A stretch of 64,000 nucleotides of DNA from Xanthomarina sp. F2636L (GTDB lineage: Bacteria > Bacteroidota > Bacteroidia > Flavobacteriales > Flavobacteriaceae): contig NZ_JAPMLM010000055.1 of assembly GCF_026410195.1 (NCBI RefSeq), positions 420,513-484,512 of the forward strand, written 5' to 3'. A program made the translations under genes and the position numbers. The notes beneath the pieces are model-generated. The model was not told the origin of the DNA, did no database searches, and worked only from the letters and a program-made list of their open reading frames with translations. Shown piece after piece: positions 44,792 through 53,467 of this stretch; position 1 is the stretch's first letter, and every line of letters begins with the position of its first letter.

Positions 44792-46192
44792 TTATATATG
44801 CAAGGCTCTATCTTCTGTAGCAGCCAAAGCTGCTTCTTTAGTTGCTTCTGCAAATGTGGGATGAGCGTGAGACATTCTTGAAATATCTTCAGCTGATGCT
44901 TTATATTCCATAGCCACAACTGCTTCTGCAATCATATCTGCTGCACGTGCACCAACCATATGAACACCTAAAACTTCATCCGTATTTTTATCGGCAAGGA
45001 TTTTTACAAATCCGTCTAAATCCATACTGGCTCTACTTCTACCTAAAGCACGCATAGGAAACTGTCCTGTTTTATATTCTACTCCTGCTTCTTTTAGTTG
45101 TTCTTCGGTTTTACCAACAGAAGCAACTTCTGGCCAGGTATAGACTACTCCAGGAATCAAATTATAATTAATATGTGGTTTTTGACCAGCAATAACTTCT
45201 GCAACAAAAGATCCTTCTTCAGAAGCTTTATGTGCCAACATGGCTCCTTTTACTACATCTCCAATAGCATAGATATTAGAAACATTAGTTTGCAAATTAT
45301 CATTAACCTCAATCTGTCCTCTTTCTGTAAGTTTTACTCCGGCAGCTTCTGCATTTAATCCATCGGTATATGGACGTCGACCAACAGAAACTAAACAGTA
45401 ATCGCCTTTAAATTCTACTTCTTCTCCTTTTTTGTTATCTGCTTTTACTATTACTTCATCTCCTTTTCTCTCTACAGATTTTACTTTATGAGATGTATTA
45501 ATTTTAAATTTCTGCTTCTTTAAAACCTTGTTTAATTCTTTAGACAAGCCTGCATCCATAGTTGGAATAATTCTGTCCATATACTCAATAACTGAAACTT
45601 CTGCTCCCAAGCGCTTATAAACTTGTCCTAACTCTAAACCAATAACTCCTCCTCCAATAACTATTAAATGTTTTGGAATTTCAGTTAGTTTTAAAGCTTC
45701 AGTTGAAGTGATTATGCGTTCTTTATCGATATTGATAAAAGGGAGACTTGAAGGTTTAGAACCTGTAGCAATAATGATGTTTTTTGCTTCAATTTCTTCT
45801 TCCTTTTCACCTTTAATAAGAATATGAGTCGCATCTTTAAAAGAACCTAAACCTTGATAGACATCGATCTTGTTTTTCTTCATTAAGAAATCAATACCTC
45901 CCGTGGTTTGATCTACAACAGATTGCTTTCTGGCAATCATTTGTTTTAAATTTACTTTAACATCTCCCGGGATATCAATTCCGTGTTCTTCAAAATGCTT
46001 TACGGCATCTTCGTAATGATGGGAAGAATCTAAGAGAGCTTTACTTGGAATACAGCCTACATTTAAGCAGGTTCCACCAAGTACTGAATATTTTTCTATA
46101 ATAGCAGTTTTCATTCCTAATTGTGCGCAACGTATGGCTGCTACATAACCTCCAGGACCAGAACCAATAATGGCTACATCGTATGAATTCAT
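44792..46192 (-). CDS. lpdA: Dihydrolipoyl dehydrogenase
   Basis: The 466-residue flavoprotein has the FAD fold GSGPGGYVAA (about 11-20), the redox-active disulfide GGTCLNVGCIPSK (39-51), the NAD fold IGGGVIGLELGQVY, the YAIGDVVKGAMLAHKA segment and the C-terminal His-Glu pair HAHPTFAE. It regenerates lipoamide for pyruvate and 2-oxoglutarate dehydrogenases and the glycine cleavage system. No E1 or E2 genes are adjacent, as usual in flavobacteria. A well-spaced flavobacterial promoter precedes it. Confidence 0.97.
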   Translation of the reverse strand: MNSYDVAIIGSGPGGYVAAIRCAQLGMKTAIIEKYSVLGGTCLNVGCIPSKALLDSSHHYEDAVKHFEEHGIDIPGDVKVNLKQMIARKQSVVDQTTGGIDFLMKKNKIDVYQGLGSFKDATHILIKGEKEEEIEAKNIIIATGSKPSSLPFINIDKERIITSTEALKLTEIPKHLIVIGGGVIGLELGQVYKRLGAEVSVIEYMDRIIPTMDAGLSKELNKVLKKQKFKINTSHKVKSVERKGDEVIVKADNKKGEEVEFKGDYCLVSVGRRPYTDGLNAEAAGVKLTERGQIEVNDNLQTNVSNIYAIGDVVKGAMLAHKASEEGSFVAEVIAGQKPHINYNLIPGVVYTWPEVASVGKTEEQLKEAGVEYKTGQFPMRALGRSRASMDLDGFVKILADKNTDEVLGVHMVGARAADMIAEAVVAMEYKASAEDISRMSHAHPTFAEATKEAALAATEDRALHI

Positions 46193-46226
46193 ATAATTGT
46201 TTTTTCAAGTTGTGTTAAAACGAGTA

Positions 46227-46256
46227 CAAAAGTACAAATGTTTTATGGGAAGGCAA
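46227..46256 (-). promoter_or_regulatory. Flavobacterial promoter of lpd
   Basis: On the minus strand TTG (46254-46256) and TACTTTTG (46227-46234) are 19 bases apart, as in the consensus. The -7 ends 34 bases before the ATG. Confidence 0.72.
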
Positions 46257-46302
46257 TAAAAAGTGAATTCTAAATTAAGTGATTTTTGTTGTACAAATAA
46301 AA

Positions 46303-46335
46303 AGAGCAACACAAACAAAAAGTTAGTGTTGCTCT
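46303..46335 (-). terminator. Intrinsic terminator after the PAS-LuxR gene
   Basis: Arms agagcaacac (46303-46312) and gtgttgctct (46326-46335) pair perfectly; the minus strand continues TTTTTATTTG. Confidence 0.88.
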
Positions 46336-46428
46336 GACATAAATTTAATTCTCCCTACGAACTAATTAATAGCTATACAAATTTGGGACACTTTTGCTTT
46401 TTATACAATACTCAAATTGAGTAATTTT

Positions 46429-47193
46429 TTAAATTTTATTCATTTTTAACATTCCTACTAACTCACCAGTCGATGAAATATGTAATTTTTTTAAAATATT
46501 TCTTCTATGGGTATCTACTGTGTTTGGGCTAATATTCAAATTTTCAGCTATTTCCTTACTAGATTTATTAATGGTTAACAACCTGATAACATCACGCTCT
46601 CGATTACTTAAACCATTGGTTAAGAGTTTTTGAGAAAAATTATTAAAATACTTAGTTTCGTATTCATTATTTTCATTTAAAAGTTTGGCAGTTGCCGTTA
46701 TTGGCATTTTAATTTTAGCATCTAATACCGTATAATGGGCCAGGCCAATAATTGGTTTCATATCAGCATCAAACTCTAAAGGGGTTGTGTTTTGAACTAT
46801 ATTTACATAGGAACCAGAAGCATTTTTAAGACGGTAATTCCAAGTGTAATTCATATGCTTTCTTTGGTTAATAGGGATTTCGGCTAAGGTAAATAGCATT
46901 AAATCGTTTAAGGCTTTTAGCCATAATTCAATATCTTCAGGATGGATGCGATTCCAAAAATCACGCATACCTTCTTTTAATAGTAAATCTTTATCTAAAC
47001 CAATACAAGAAGTCATGTTTCTACTTATAAATTCAAAGGTTAGATTTTGGGTGTTTGTAATGCAGAAAAACGTTGAACTATAAGGTAAATATGCGTCTAA
47101 TTCAATAATCTTCTTAATATGATGTGTTAAAGAAGGATTGTCATACGATTTAAAAATATCGTGATAAATACTCTTAATTTGTTTTAGAAGCAT
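46429..47193 (-). CDS. PAS-LuxR type transcriptional regulator
   Basis: The 254-residue protein has a PAS-like sensor domain (about 40-165, with FWNRIHPEDIELWLKAL and YTWNYRLKNASGSYVNI) and a C-terminal LuxR HTH: LSNRERDVIRLL...KSSKEIAENLNISPNTVDTHRRNILKKL (conserved Glu, Thr and Val positions present). It lacks a receiver domain, so it is not a response regulator but senses a ligand directly. It lies upstream of lpd in the same direction with a terminator between. Target genes are unknown. Confidence 0.9.
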   Translation of the reverse strand: MLLKQIKSIYHDIFKSYDNPSLTHHIKKIIELDAYLPYSSTFFCITNTQNLTFEFISRNMTSCIGLDKDLLLKEGMRDFWNRIHPEDIELWLKALNDLMLFTLAEIPINQRKHMNYTWNYRLKNASGSYVNIVQNTTPLEFDADMKPIIGLAHYTVLDAKIKMPITATAKLLNENNEYETKYFNNFSQKLLTNGLSNRERDVIRLLTINKSSKEIAENLNISPNTVDTHRRNILKKLHISSTGELVGMLKMNKI

Positions 47194-47226
47194 AGATTTA
47201 GTTTAAAATCTTTTACAAGATATAAA

Positions 47227-47685
47227 TTATATGTTTATCGCGGTAGTATGCTTCACTTCATTTATCACAAACATGCTATGTGTACTACCAATATGATGGA
47301 TAGATGTTAATTTATTTACCATGAATTCCCGAAAAGCTTCCATGTCTTCAACAATCACTTTTAACAAATAATCATAGTCACCACTAATATGATAACATTC
47401 CATAACCTCCTCTAAATTAGTAACTTCCTTTTCAAATTTAACCACATAGTCTTGAGAGTGTTGAATGAGTTTGATATGACAAAAAGCAACAAAACTCTTT
47501 TCTACTTTTTCCTTTTTTACTAAGGCAACATATTTGGATATAACCCCTTGATTTTCCAATTTCTTAATACGCTCATAAACTGCTGTAACAGAAAGATTAA
47601 GCTTTAAAGAAAGTTGTTTATTGGTTTGTTTACTATCTTGTTGTAATAAGTCTAATAACTTTTTGTCTATGTTATCAAAAATCAT
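47227..47685 (-). CDS. Lrp/AsnC family transcriptional regulator
   Basis: The 152-residue protein has an N-terminal HTH (LDLLQQDSKQTNKQLSLKLNLSVTAVYERIKKLE, of which the recognition helix is SVTAVYERIK) and a C-terminal RAM effector domain with SGDYDYLLKV, where amino acids bind. It is divergent from the methionine-gamma-lyase-type gene, with 165 bp between starts that contain a -7 element and an inverted repeat. It probably regulates that gene and itself in response to an amino acid, likely methionine. Confidence 0.94.
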   Translation of the reverse strand: MIFDNIDKKLLDLLQQDSKQTNKQLSLKLNLSVTAVYERIKKLENQGVISKYVALVKKEKVEKSFVAFCHIKLIQHSQDYVVKFEKEVTNLEEVMECYHISGDYDYLLKVIVEDMEAFREFMVNKLTSIHHIGSTHSMFVINEVKHTTAINI

Positions 47686-47743
47686 TTTTGAAAAATTTTC
47701 AGTTTAATTGGAAAAACCCCAATGAAACCTAATTTATATTCTA

Positions 47744-47782
47744 CAAATATACTCAATCATAGATTTATAATCTAATGATTGA
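47744..47782. promoter_or_regulatory. lrp-type gene promoter with adjoining inverted repeat
   Basis: On the minus strand TATATTTG (47744-47751) is the -7 of the Lrp gene. Directly upstream lies an inverted repeat: tcaatcat (47753-47760) and atgattga (47775-47782), with inner agatt/aatct arms. Its place over the -33 position fits autoregulation. Confidence 0.55.
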
Positions 47783-47850
47783 TATAATGGTTGATTATTT
47801 GTCTAATATTTTCGATATTTACATCATATTTAACTTAAAACAATACCATT

Positions 47851-49050
47851 ATGGCTTTTAAACCAGCAAACAACATACAGGACTTGCAATATTTTGGAGA
47901 ATTTGGAGGTGTAAACCCTTCTATTTCAGACTCATCAACCTATACTTTTTTATCGGCTAAGACCATGTTCGATACCTTTGAAGGTAATGCAGATGGTTGT
48001 TATTTATATTCTCGGCATTCTACACCTTCTAATCTATATTTAGGTGAAGCTCTAGCTGCTATGGAAGGCACGGAAACGGCAAACGTAACAGCTTCAGGAA
48101 TGGGAGCCATAACACCAGTTATTATGCAACTTTGTGGCGCTGGAGATCATGTTGTTTCTAGTAGAACAATTTATGGAGGAACCTATGCTTTTTTAAAGAA
48201 TTTTGCACCTAGATTTAATATTGCAACAAGCTTTGTAGATATTACTAAATTAGATGTTGTTGAAGCTGCCATTACTCCAAACACCAAAGTACTATATTGC
48301 GAATCTGTTAGTAATCCGCTGTTGGAAGTTGCCGACATTGCAGGTTTGGCTAAACTGGCTAAAAAGCACAATTTAAAATTGGTAGTTGATAATACTTTTT
48401 CACCTTTATCAATTTCTCCAATTCAATTAGGAGCGGATATGGTGATACATAGTCTAACCAAATTTATTAATGGTTCTTCTGATACTGTTGGAGGTGTTGT
48501 TTGTGGAAGTCAAGAATTTATTAACGAATTACGTAGTGTAAATGATGGGGCTTGTATGCTCTTGGGAGCAACTATGGATAGCTTAAGAGCTGCTTCAGTC
48601 TTAAAAAATTTAAGAACCCTTCATATTAGAATGCAACAACACAGTTTGAATGCCAGTTATTTAGCTGAAAAATTTGAAGGCTTAGGATTAAAAACTGTTT
48701 ACCCAGGATTGCAATCTCATCCATCACATAAGTTGTTTAAATCAATGATGAATGACAAATATGGATACGGTGGAATGTTAACAATAGATGTTGGTTCCTT
48801 AGAGAAAGCAAATGCTTTAATGGAATTGATGCAAGAAAAAAACCTAGGATATTTAGCAGTTAGTTTAGGTTTTTATAAAACATTATTCTCTGCACCTGGA
48901 AGTTCTACATCTTCTGAAATTCCTGAAGACGAGCAAAAAGAAATGGGATTAAGCGATGGCTTGATTCGTTTTTCTATTGGTTTGGATGCAGATATTGAAA
49001 GAACGTATAGCGTCATGCATGCGTGTATGAAAGAATTGAATATTCTTTAA
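47851..49050 (+). CDS. Cys/Met metabolism PLP enzyme, probably methionine gamma-lyase
   Basis: The 399-residue enzyme belongs to the trans-sulfuration PLP family: YSRHSTPSNLYLGEALAAMEG, TASGMGAI, VVDNTFSPLSISPIQLGADMVIHSLTKFINGSSDTVGGVV (PLP Lys in SLTK) and SLGFYKTLFSAPGSSTSSE. The Asn-Thr and late Ser pattern suits a lyase rather than cystathionine gamma-synthase, but the distinction is by inference. An Lrp regulator faces it. It could make 2-oxobutyrate, ammonia and methanethiol from methionine. It ends with an intrinsic terminator. Confidence 0.88.
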   Translation: MAFKPANNIQDLQYFGEFGGVNPSISDSSTYTFLSAKTMFDTFEGNADGCYLYSRHSTPSNLYLGEALAAMEGTETANVTASGMGAITPVIMQLCGAGDHVVSSRTIYGGTYAFLKNFAPRFNIATSFVDITKLDVVEAAITPNTKVLYCESVSNPLLEVADIAGLAKLAKKHNLKLVVDNTFSPLSISPIQLGADMVIHSLTKFINGSSDTVGGVVCGSQEFINELRSVNDGACMLLGATMDSLRAASVLKNLRTLHIRMQQHSLNASYLAEKFEGLGLKTVYPGLQSHPSHKLFKSMMNDKYGYGGMLTIDVGSLEKANALMELMQEKNLGYLAVSLGFYKTLFSAPGSSTSSEIPEDEQKEMGLSDGLIRFSIGLDADIERTYSVMHACMKELNIL

Positions 49051-49070
49051 TTAAAAAATATAATCAGTTA

Positions 49071-49097
49071 AAAGAGAGCCCACCAAGTGCTCTCTTT
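49071..49097 (+). terminator. Intrinsic terminator after the gamma-lyase gene
   Basis: Arms aaagagagc (49071-49079) and gctctcttt (49089-49097) pair perfectly, followed by more T. It lies 20 bp past the stop. Confidence 0.9.
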
Positions 49098-49176
49098 TTT
49101 TTGTTGATTTCTTAATTAGGATTACTTGGTATCTTAAAAGTGCAAGTTTATTGTGAATGCTTATCTATCTTTTAAT

Positions 49177-49911
49177 TTAATCTGCTTTAATTAATTCAAT
49201 ATTCAGTACGGCTGTATTTCGCATTACATAAACAATAGCCAGGGTAGCATCCGTAAATAAATAAATTCTCTGGCCTTCGTCTAAATGAATTAACTTTGTC
49301 ATACTACAAGAACTGTTTCCACCTAAAGTTACTCGTGTGTGTGAGTTTGAACCTGGCACAACAGTAGTTTGAGCTATAGTTGGTCCAGTACCTTCTCTTA
49401 AATTAAACCCTAAAGTTACTGGCGAAGGCGTACTTGTACTTCTCATAACAACAGATACTGCATAAGACACTCTATAAATTCCAGATTTAGGAATTAAAAA
49501 ACTATTAGTGTTTGCTGTAATGTTTTGGCTAACGCCATTAGTTCCAAACGCTATAGGTATGGTAGCATTCAGAGATGTTTCACTACTGGTTTTATAAATT
49601 TCACCAAATATTAATTCATTGTAAGATATTCGGCTCCAGCGACTACCATTCCAAAAATAAAATCCAGGATAAACATCATTTAAAGAACTTGTATTATATA
49701 CCAGTAAACTACTTACAGGATTGACAATGGTGACGATATCCGTAGAAGAAATTAAAGCTACTCTAGGTAATAAGACCCCAGAATTAGTACTACTTATTTC
49801 TAAAACCGAAGAAGCATGAGGAGTCGTTGTCCCTATTCCTACTTGAGCAGAAAGTCCAATAGGAAATAGTGATAATAAACAAAAAAATATAACAATTCTT
49901 TGAAGACCCAT
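49177..49911 (-). CDS. Exported 'QVGIGTT' family protein, function unknown
   Basis: The 244-residue protein has a signal peptide (ends LSAQ) followed directly by VGIGTTTPHASSVLEISSTN and GVLLPRVAL, the N-terminal module seen on many secreted flavobacterial proteins and also on the S74 protein at 60819-63005. The rest is beta-rich with YPGFYFWNGSRW in the middle and a jelly-roll-like domain (ANTNSFLIPKSGIYRVSYAV, C-terminus ELIKAD), like TNF/C1q-type outer domains. It lacks a T9SS tail. I choose ATG at 49911; a TTG six bases upstream is in frame. Confidence 0.8.
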   Translation of the reverse strand: MGLQRIVIFFCLLSLFPIGLSAQVGIGTTTPHASSVLEISSTNSGVLLPRVALISSTDIVTIVNPVSSLLVYNTSSLNDVYPGFYFWNGSRWSRISYNELIFGEIYKTSSETSLNATIPIAFGTNGVSQNITANTNSFLIPKSGIYRVSYAVSVVMRSTSTPSPVTLGFNLREGTGPTIAQTTVVPGSNSHTRVTLGGNSSCSMTKLIHLDEGQRIYLFTDATLAIVYVMRNTAVLNIELIKAD

Positions 49912-50222
49912 TACCAAACATTATTATCAAAGGTAATTGATATTATCCTAATTCTTCATGATAAGAGATTAATTTCGACGAACTAAATATTAACTTAGAC
50001 GTTGTGTAACAGATAGTTATTTACTTAAGCACTTTTCAAAAACATCTTAATTTAGGTTCAAAATTAAATTTAGCACCAAAAGCAAGAGTTTGTTTATTTT
50101 TTCAATTTTTTTGTGTTTATAAAAAATAGATACTATTTCAAATAGAATGGTTTTTGAAACAATTTGCATACTTAAAGCGAAAATCGTAACATTACAAATC
50201 CGATTAAACCAACAAAAAAAAC
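49912..50222. other. 311-bp AT-rich region upstream of nhaC, no gene seen
   Basis: The region separates two divergent genes and holds no convincing frame. It is very AT-rich, with A/T runs before the nhaC start that likely hold both promoters. I find no clean TTG/TAnnTTTG pair, hairpin or riboswitch. Confidence 0.5.
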
Positions 50223-51689
50223 ATGCAAGACGATAAAAACCTATCTGAGATTGATATTGAGGACCAAACAATCATTGATAATAAAGAACTTAGTATTTGG
50301 GAGGCCTTAATTCCAGTTATTCTCTTAATGTTTATGCTAGCTTATAACATTTTTATTGCTGATGGGGAAGCTTTAGGAGAGTACTCCAATCAGTTTATAT
50401 TATTAATTGGAGGTGGTATTGCTGCCATTGTTGGGTTTTTCAATAAGGTACATGTTCGCTTAATGCTTAAAGAAGTTTGGGAAAACTTAAAAAGTGTTTT
50501 TGTTCCCATCATGATACTATTTTTAGTTGGCGCTTTAGCTGGTACCTGGTTAGTTAGTGGGGTTATTCCTGCCATGGTTTATTATGGCCTACAAGTGTTG
50601 AGTCCTGCAATTTTTTTACCTGCTTCGGTTATTATTTGTGCCGTTATTTCTATTGCTACAGGTAGTTCCTGGACAACATCTGCTACAGTTGGAATTGCAT
50701 TAATTGGAATTGGTTCTGCTCTTGGAATCTCAACTGGAATGATTGCTGGAGCTGTTATTTCTGGCGCCTATTTTGGAGATAAAATGTCTCCTTTAAGCGA
50801 TACAACAAACTTGGCTCCTGCTATGGCTGGGACAGATTTATTTACGCATATTCGCTATATGAGCTTTACAACAGTGCCAACAATAATTGTTACTCTTATT
50901 TCTTTTAGTATTATTACTACAACAATTGATACTACGGGAAGTACCGATTTAAGTAATTTGCTTAATAGCATAGAAAGAACGTTTAACATTACTCCTATGC
51001 TATTTTTGGTTCCTTTAGTTGTTATAGCACTTATATTACTAAAAACGAAACCTTTAGTTGCATTGTGTGCTGGTGTTTTATTAGCTGCTGTCTTTGCGTT
51101 TATATACCAACCTAATATTTTAGATGGATTATCTACTTCAAAATTTGGTTCGATTACCAACGCCATTTTTACTGATACACAAATCACCACAGATAATGAA
51201 AAGCTTAACGATTTGTTTTCTGCAGGTGGCATGAAAGGCATGCTTTGGACCATTCTCTTAATTTGTTGTGCTATGGTTTTTGGTGGCATTATGGATGCCA
51301 TTGGTTCACTTTCAAGAATTACTAAAGTCTTATTGTCTGTTGCAACAACTGTTTTTGGCTTATTTGCAAGCACCGTTATTAGCTGTTTAGGTTTAAATAC
51401 AATTGCAAGCGATCAATATCTAGCCATTGTAATTCCTGGGAAAATGTTTAAAAAAGCCTACGAAGACAAAGGCTTAGCACCAGAAAACTTAAGTAGAACC
51501 TTAGAAGACTCTGGAACTGTTACTTCCGTTTTAATTCCTTGGAATACCTGTGGAGCCTATCAGTCTGGGGTTTTGGGTGTAGGTGTTGGTGAGTATTTTG
51601 TATATGCTATCTTCAATTGGCTTAGCCCATTTACCACCTTATTATTTGCAGCTTTTCAAATAAAGATTAGACAATTAGTTTCAAAATAA
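50223..51689 (+). CDS. nhaC: NhaC family Na+/H+ antiporter
   Basis: The 488-residue protein has about twelve membrane helices and the NhaC motifs SIATGSSWTTSATVGIALIGIG and GDKMSPLSDTTNLAPAM, with a late SGTVTSVLIPWNTCGAYQ. It exports Na+ in exchange for protons, which fits a marine habitat; some members exchange malate for lactate or other acids instead. The first 30 residues are acidic and cytoplasmic. It is a single-gene unit. Confidence 0.93.
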   Translation: MQDDKNLSEIDIEDQTIIDNKELSIWEALIPVILLMFMLAYNIFIADGEALGEYSNQFILLIGGGIAAIVGFFNKVHVRLMLKEVWENLKSVFVPIMILFLVGALAGTWLVSGVIPAMVYYGLQVLSPAIFLPASVIICAVISIATGSSWTTSATVGIALIGIGSALGISTGMIAGAVISGAYFGDKMSPLSDTTNLAPAMAGTDLFTHIRYMSFTTVPTIIVTLISFSIITTTIDTTGSTDLSNLLNSIERTFNITPMLFLVPLVVIALILLKTKPLVALCAGVLLAAVFAFIYQPNILDGLSTSKFGSITNAIFTDTQITTDNEKLNDLFSAGGMKGMLWTILLICCAMVFGGIMDAIGSLSRITKVLLSVATTVFGLFASTVISCLGLNTIASDQYLAIVIPGKMFKKAYEDKGLAPENLSRTLEDSGTVTSVLIPWNTCGAYQSGVLGVGVGEYFVYAIFNWLSPFTTLLFAAFQIKIRQLVSK

Positions 51690-51784
51690 ATTAATTTTAT
51701 TGATTTACACATTCACTATAAATCAAATCTATATGGTGATAAAAAATTAAGATTCAATTAATCTATAATTATGCCTATCTAAGC

Positions 51785-51792
51785 TATATTTG
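51785..51792 (+). promoter_or_regulatory. -7 element for the peroxiredoxin gene
   Basis: TATATTTG matches the consensus 37 bases before the start. A -33 TTG is not seen at the usual distance. Confidence 0.5.
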
Positions 51793-51829
51793 CAGTAAAG
51801 AAATTTACTAATAATTAAACATAAATAAC

Positions 51830-52468
51830 ATGGCATTTGTAGGAAAAAAATTCCCAGATTTAAACGTAGACGCAATGAACGATATGGGTGACACCTTTAA
51901 AGTTAACGTTCTTGAAGAAGCAGTAAACAATAAGAAAAAAGTAGTTTTATTCTGGTACCCAAAAGACTTCACATTTGTTTGTCCAACCGAATTACACGCT
52001 TTCCAAGAAGCAATGGCTGAGTTTACAAAACGTAACACCATTGTAATTGGAGCTTCTTGCGATACTCCTGAAGTACATTTTGCATGGTTAAATACGCCAA
52101 AAGACAATGGAGGAATTGAAGGTGTAACGTATCCAATCCTTGCAGACTCAAACCGTAATTTATCTTCAACCTTAGGGATTTTAGATATCTTTAACGAAGC
52201 ATATAACGAAGAAACTGGAGTTCTAACAGTAGAAGGTGACAACGTAACATATAGAGCCACCTATTTAATTGACGAAGACGGAATTGTATTCCATGAAGGC
52301 ATTAACCATATGCCATTAGGAAGAAATGTAAATGAATATTTACGTTTAATCGATGCTTATACTCACGTTCAAGAAAAAGGTGAAGTTTGTCCAGCAAACT
52401 GGGAAGAAGGTAAAGATGCTATGCAACCAAATGCAAAAGGAACTGCTGCATATTTAGCTTCACACTAA
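51830..52468 (+). CDS. Typical 2-Cys peroxiredoxin (AhpC/Prx1 group)
   Basis: The 212-residue enzyme has the peroxidatic Cys in FTFVCPTELHAF (about residue 50), Thr in the same motif, Arg in the later active site region and the resolving Cys in GEVCPANWEEGKDAM near 185. It reduces H2O2 and organic peroxides in the cytoplasm and is recycled by a thioredoxin. A thioredoxin gene follows after 102 bp and two hairpins. It ends ...AYLASH, a usual tail for Bacteroidota Prx. Confidence 0.95.
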   Translation: MAFVGKKFPDLNVDAMNDMGDTFKVNVLEEAVNNKKKVVLFWYPKDFTFVCPTELHAFQEAMAEFTKRNTIVIGASCDTPEVHFAWLNTPKDNGGIEGVTYPILADSNRNLSSTLGILDIFNEAYNEETGVLTVEGDNVTYRATYLIDEDGIVFHEGINHMPLGRNVNEYLRLIDAYTHVQEKGEVCPANWEEGKDAMQPNAKGTAAYLASH

Positions 52469-52492
52469 ATTAATAAATACAATATTCAAACT

Positions 52493-52550
52493 CCAAATTC
52501 TAACAAAAATAGTTAGAATTTGGAATTTGCCTACTTGTCGGCTTGACAAG
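52493..52550 (+). terminator. Two successive hairpins between peroxiredoxin and thioredoxin genes
   Basis: First, a perfect 12-bp stem ccaaattctaac (52493-52504) with gttagaatttgg (52512-52523), without T run. Second, cttgtc (52534-52539) with gacaag (52545-52550), followed by AGTTTT. Together they may attenuate transcription so that less thioredoxin than peroxiredoxin is made. The second resembles a short dispersed repeat. Confidence 0.6.
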
Positions 52551-52570
52551 AGTTTTAAATTTTATAAGAT

Positions 52571-52879
52571 ATGGTACAAGAACTAGAGCAAGACAATTTA
52601 CAAGACATTATAAACAATAACGATACAGTTATAGTTCAGTATTCAGCAACATGGTGTGGAAACTGTAGAATTATGAAGCCAAAATTCAAGAAATTAGCTT
52701 CAGAAAGTGATGGTACAACATTTGTGATTGCAGATGCTGAAAAATTTCCAGAATCTAGAAAATTAGCGACGGTTGATAATTTACCAACCTTTGCAACTTT
52801 TAAAAAAGGAGATTTTGTTAGTCAGGTGCAAACAAACAAGTTTGATGTTTTAAAGGAATTGGTTGATAACTTAAATTAA
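52571..52879 (+). CDS. Thioredoxin family protein with CGNC active site
   Basis: The 102-residue single-domain protein has the active-site segment YSATWCGNCRIMKP (about 25-38) and the cis-Pro in NLPTFATFKKGD. The active site reads Cys-Gly-Asn-Cys instead of the usual Cys-Gly-Pro-Cys. With no signal peptide it is cytoplasmic. Its position after the peroxiredoxin gene suggests it recycles that enzyme. The next gene follows by 6 bp in the same operon. Confidence 0.92.
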   Translation: MVQELEQDNLQDIINNNDTVIVQYSATWCGNCRIMKPKFKKLASESDGTTFVIADAEKFPESRKLATVDNLPTFATFKKGDFVSQVQTNKFDVLKELVDNLN

Positions 52880-52885
52880 TTTTAA

Positions 52886-53143
52886 ATGAAACTACCCATC
52901 ATAAAACACCTAACACAATTCATTGAAGAAAACGATGAAGATTTTGTAATAGAAACCATTGAAACTTTAGAAGCTCTTACAGAAGTCCCTTCTTTAAAAG
53001 ATGAAGAGCTGGATGTTATTGGAGAATTAATTTCCAATATGTATGGAGCCATAGAAGTAAATAAAATGATTAAAGATGGTACACCCAAAAAAGAAGCTTT
53101 AAACAGCTTTATGAAACGTGTATTAGGTTCTATAGATTCTTAG
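52886..53143 (+). CDS. Small acidic helical protein of unknown function in the redox operon
   Basis: The 85-residue protein is acidic and almost wholly helical (FIEENDEDFVIETIETLEALTEV, NMYGAIEVNKMIKDG, KKEALNSFMKRVLG). It has no Cys, no signal peptide and no known motif. It starts six bases after the thioredoxin stop and ends just before a strong terminator, so it is expressed with that thioredoxin and likely acts with it or the peroxiredoxin. I recall similar small proteins beside thioredoxins in flavobacteria but cannot name the family with certainty. Confidence 0.82.
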   Translation: MKLPIIKHLTQFIEENDEDFVIETIETLEALTEVPSLKDEELDVIGELISNMYGAIEVNKMIKDGTPKKEALNSFMKRVLGSIDS

Positions 53144-53160
53144 AAATCTATAAAAAAATT

Positions 53161-53196
53161 AAAAAGCCTCTTAATTTTAAAATTAAGAGGCTTTTT
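53161..53196. terminator. Perfect 36-bp palindromic bidirectional terminator
   Basis: Arms aaaaagcctcttaatttt (53161-53178) and its exact complement (53179-53196) make an 18-bp palindrome with no spare loop base. It lies between two converging genes and has A/T runs at both ends. Confidence 0.92.
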
Positions 53197-53215
53197 CTTT
53201 TGAAACAAATAGCAA

Positions 53216-53467
53216 TTACTTTTTATCGTTATCCGTTTCTTCTTCTTTAGTTGCTTTATTTTCAACAGCTTTTTCTTCTCGTGTTTTTAAATCTGTCTTG
53301 TCTTCTTTTACCTCAGAAGTCTCTTGATATTGAGACTGTTCCTGAGCTTTCGCCTGTTTCTCTGTTTTTGCCTGACTACTTTCAGAAGTTTGAGCAGATG
53401 AGAGTTGAGAAAACCCTAAAAAAGCTGTGAATAATAAGGCACCAAATAATTTTTTTGAAATTGTCAT
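53216..53467 (-). CDS. Small exported Lys/Glu/Gln-rich protein
   Basis: The 83-residue protein has a clear signal peptide (1-26, MTISKKLFGALLFTAFLGFSQ..., ending SSAQ). The mature 57 residues are highly charged, with Lys, Glu, Gln, Thr and Ser and no hydrophobic core, so it is probably unfolded in the periplasm. It has no known family. It converges on the redox operon and shares its terminator. It could be a periplasmic stress protein or a spacer-like peptide; this is inference. Confidence 0.72.
   Translation of the reverse strand: MTISKKLFGALLFTAFLGFSQLSSAQTSESSQAKTEKQAKAQEQSQYQETSEVKEDKTDLKTREEKAVENKATKEEETDNDKK

Noticed and set aside
46429..47193. PAS-LuxR protein as partner of the HPK7 kinase
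   Set aside because: It has no receiver domain with a phosphorylatable Asp and is 23 kb away.
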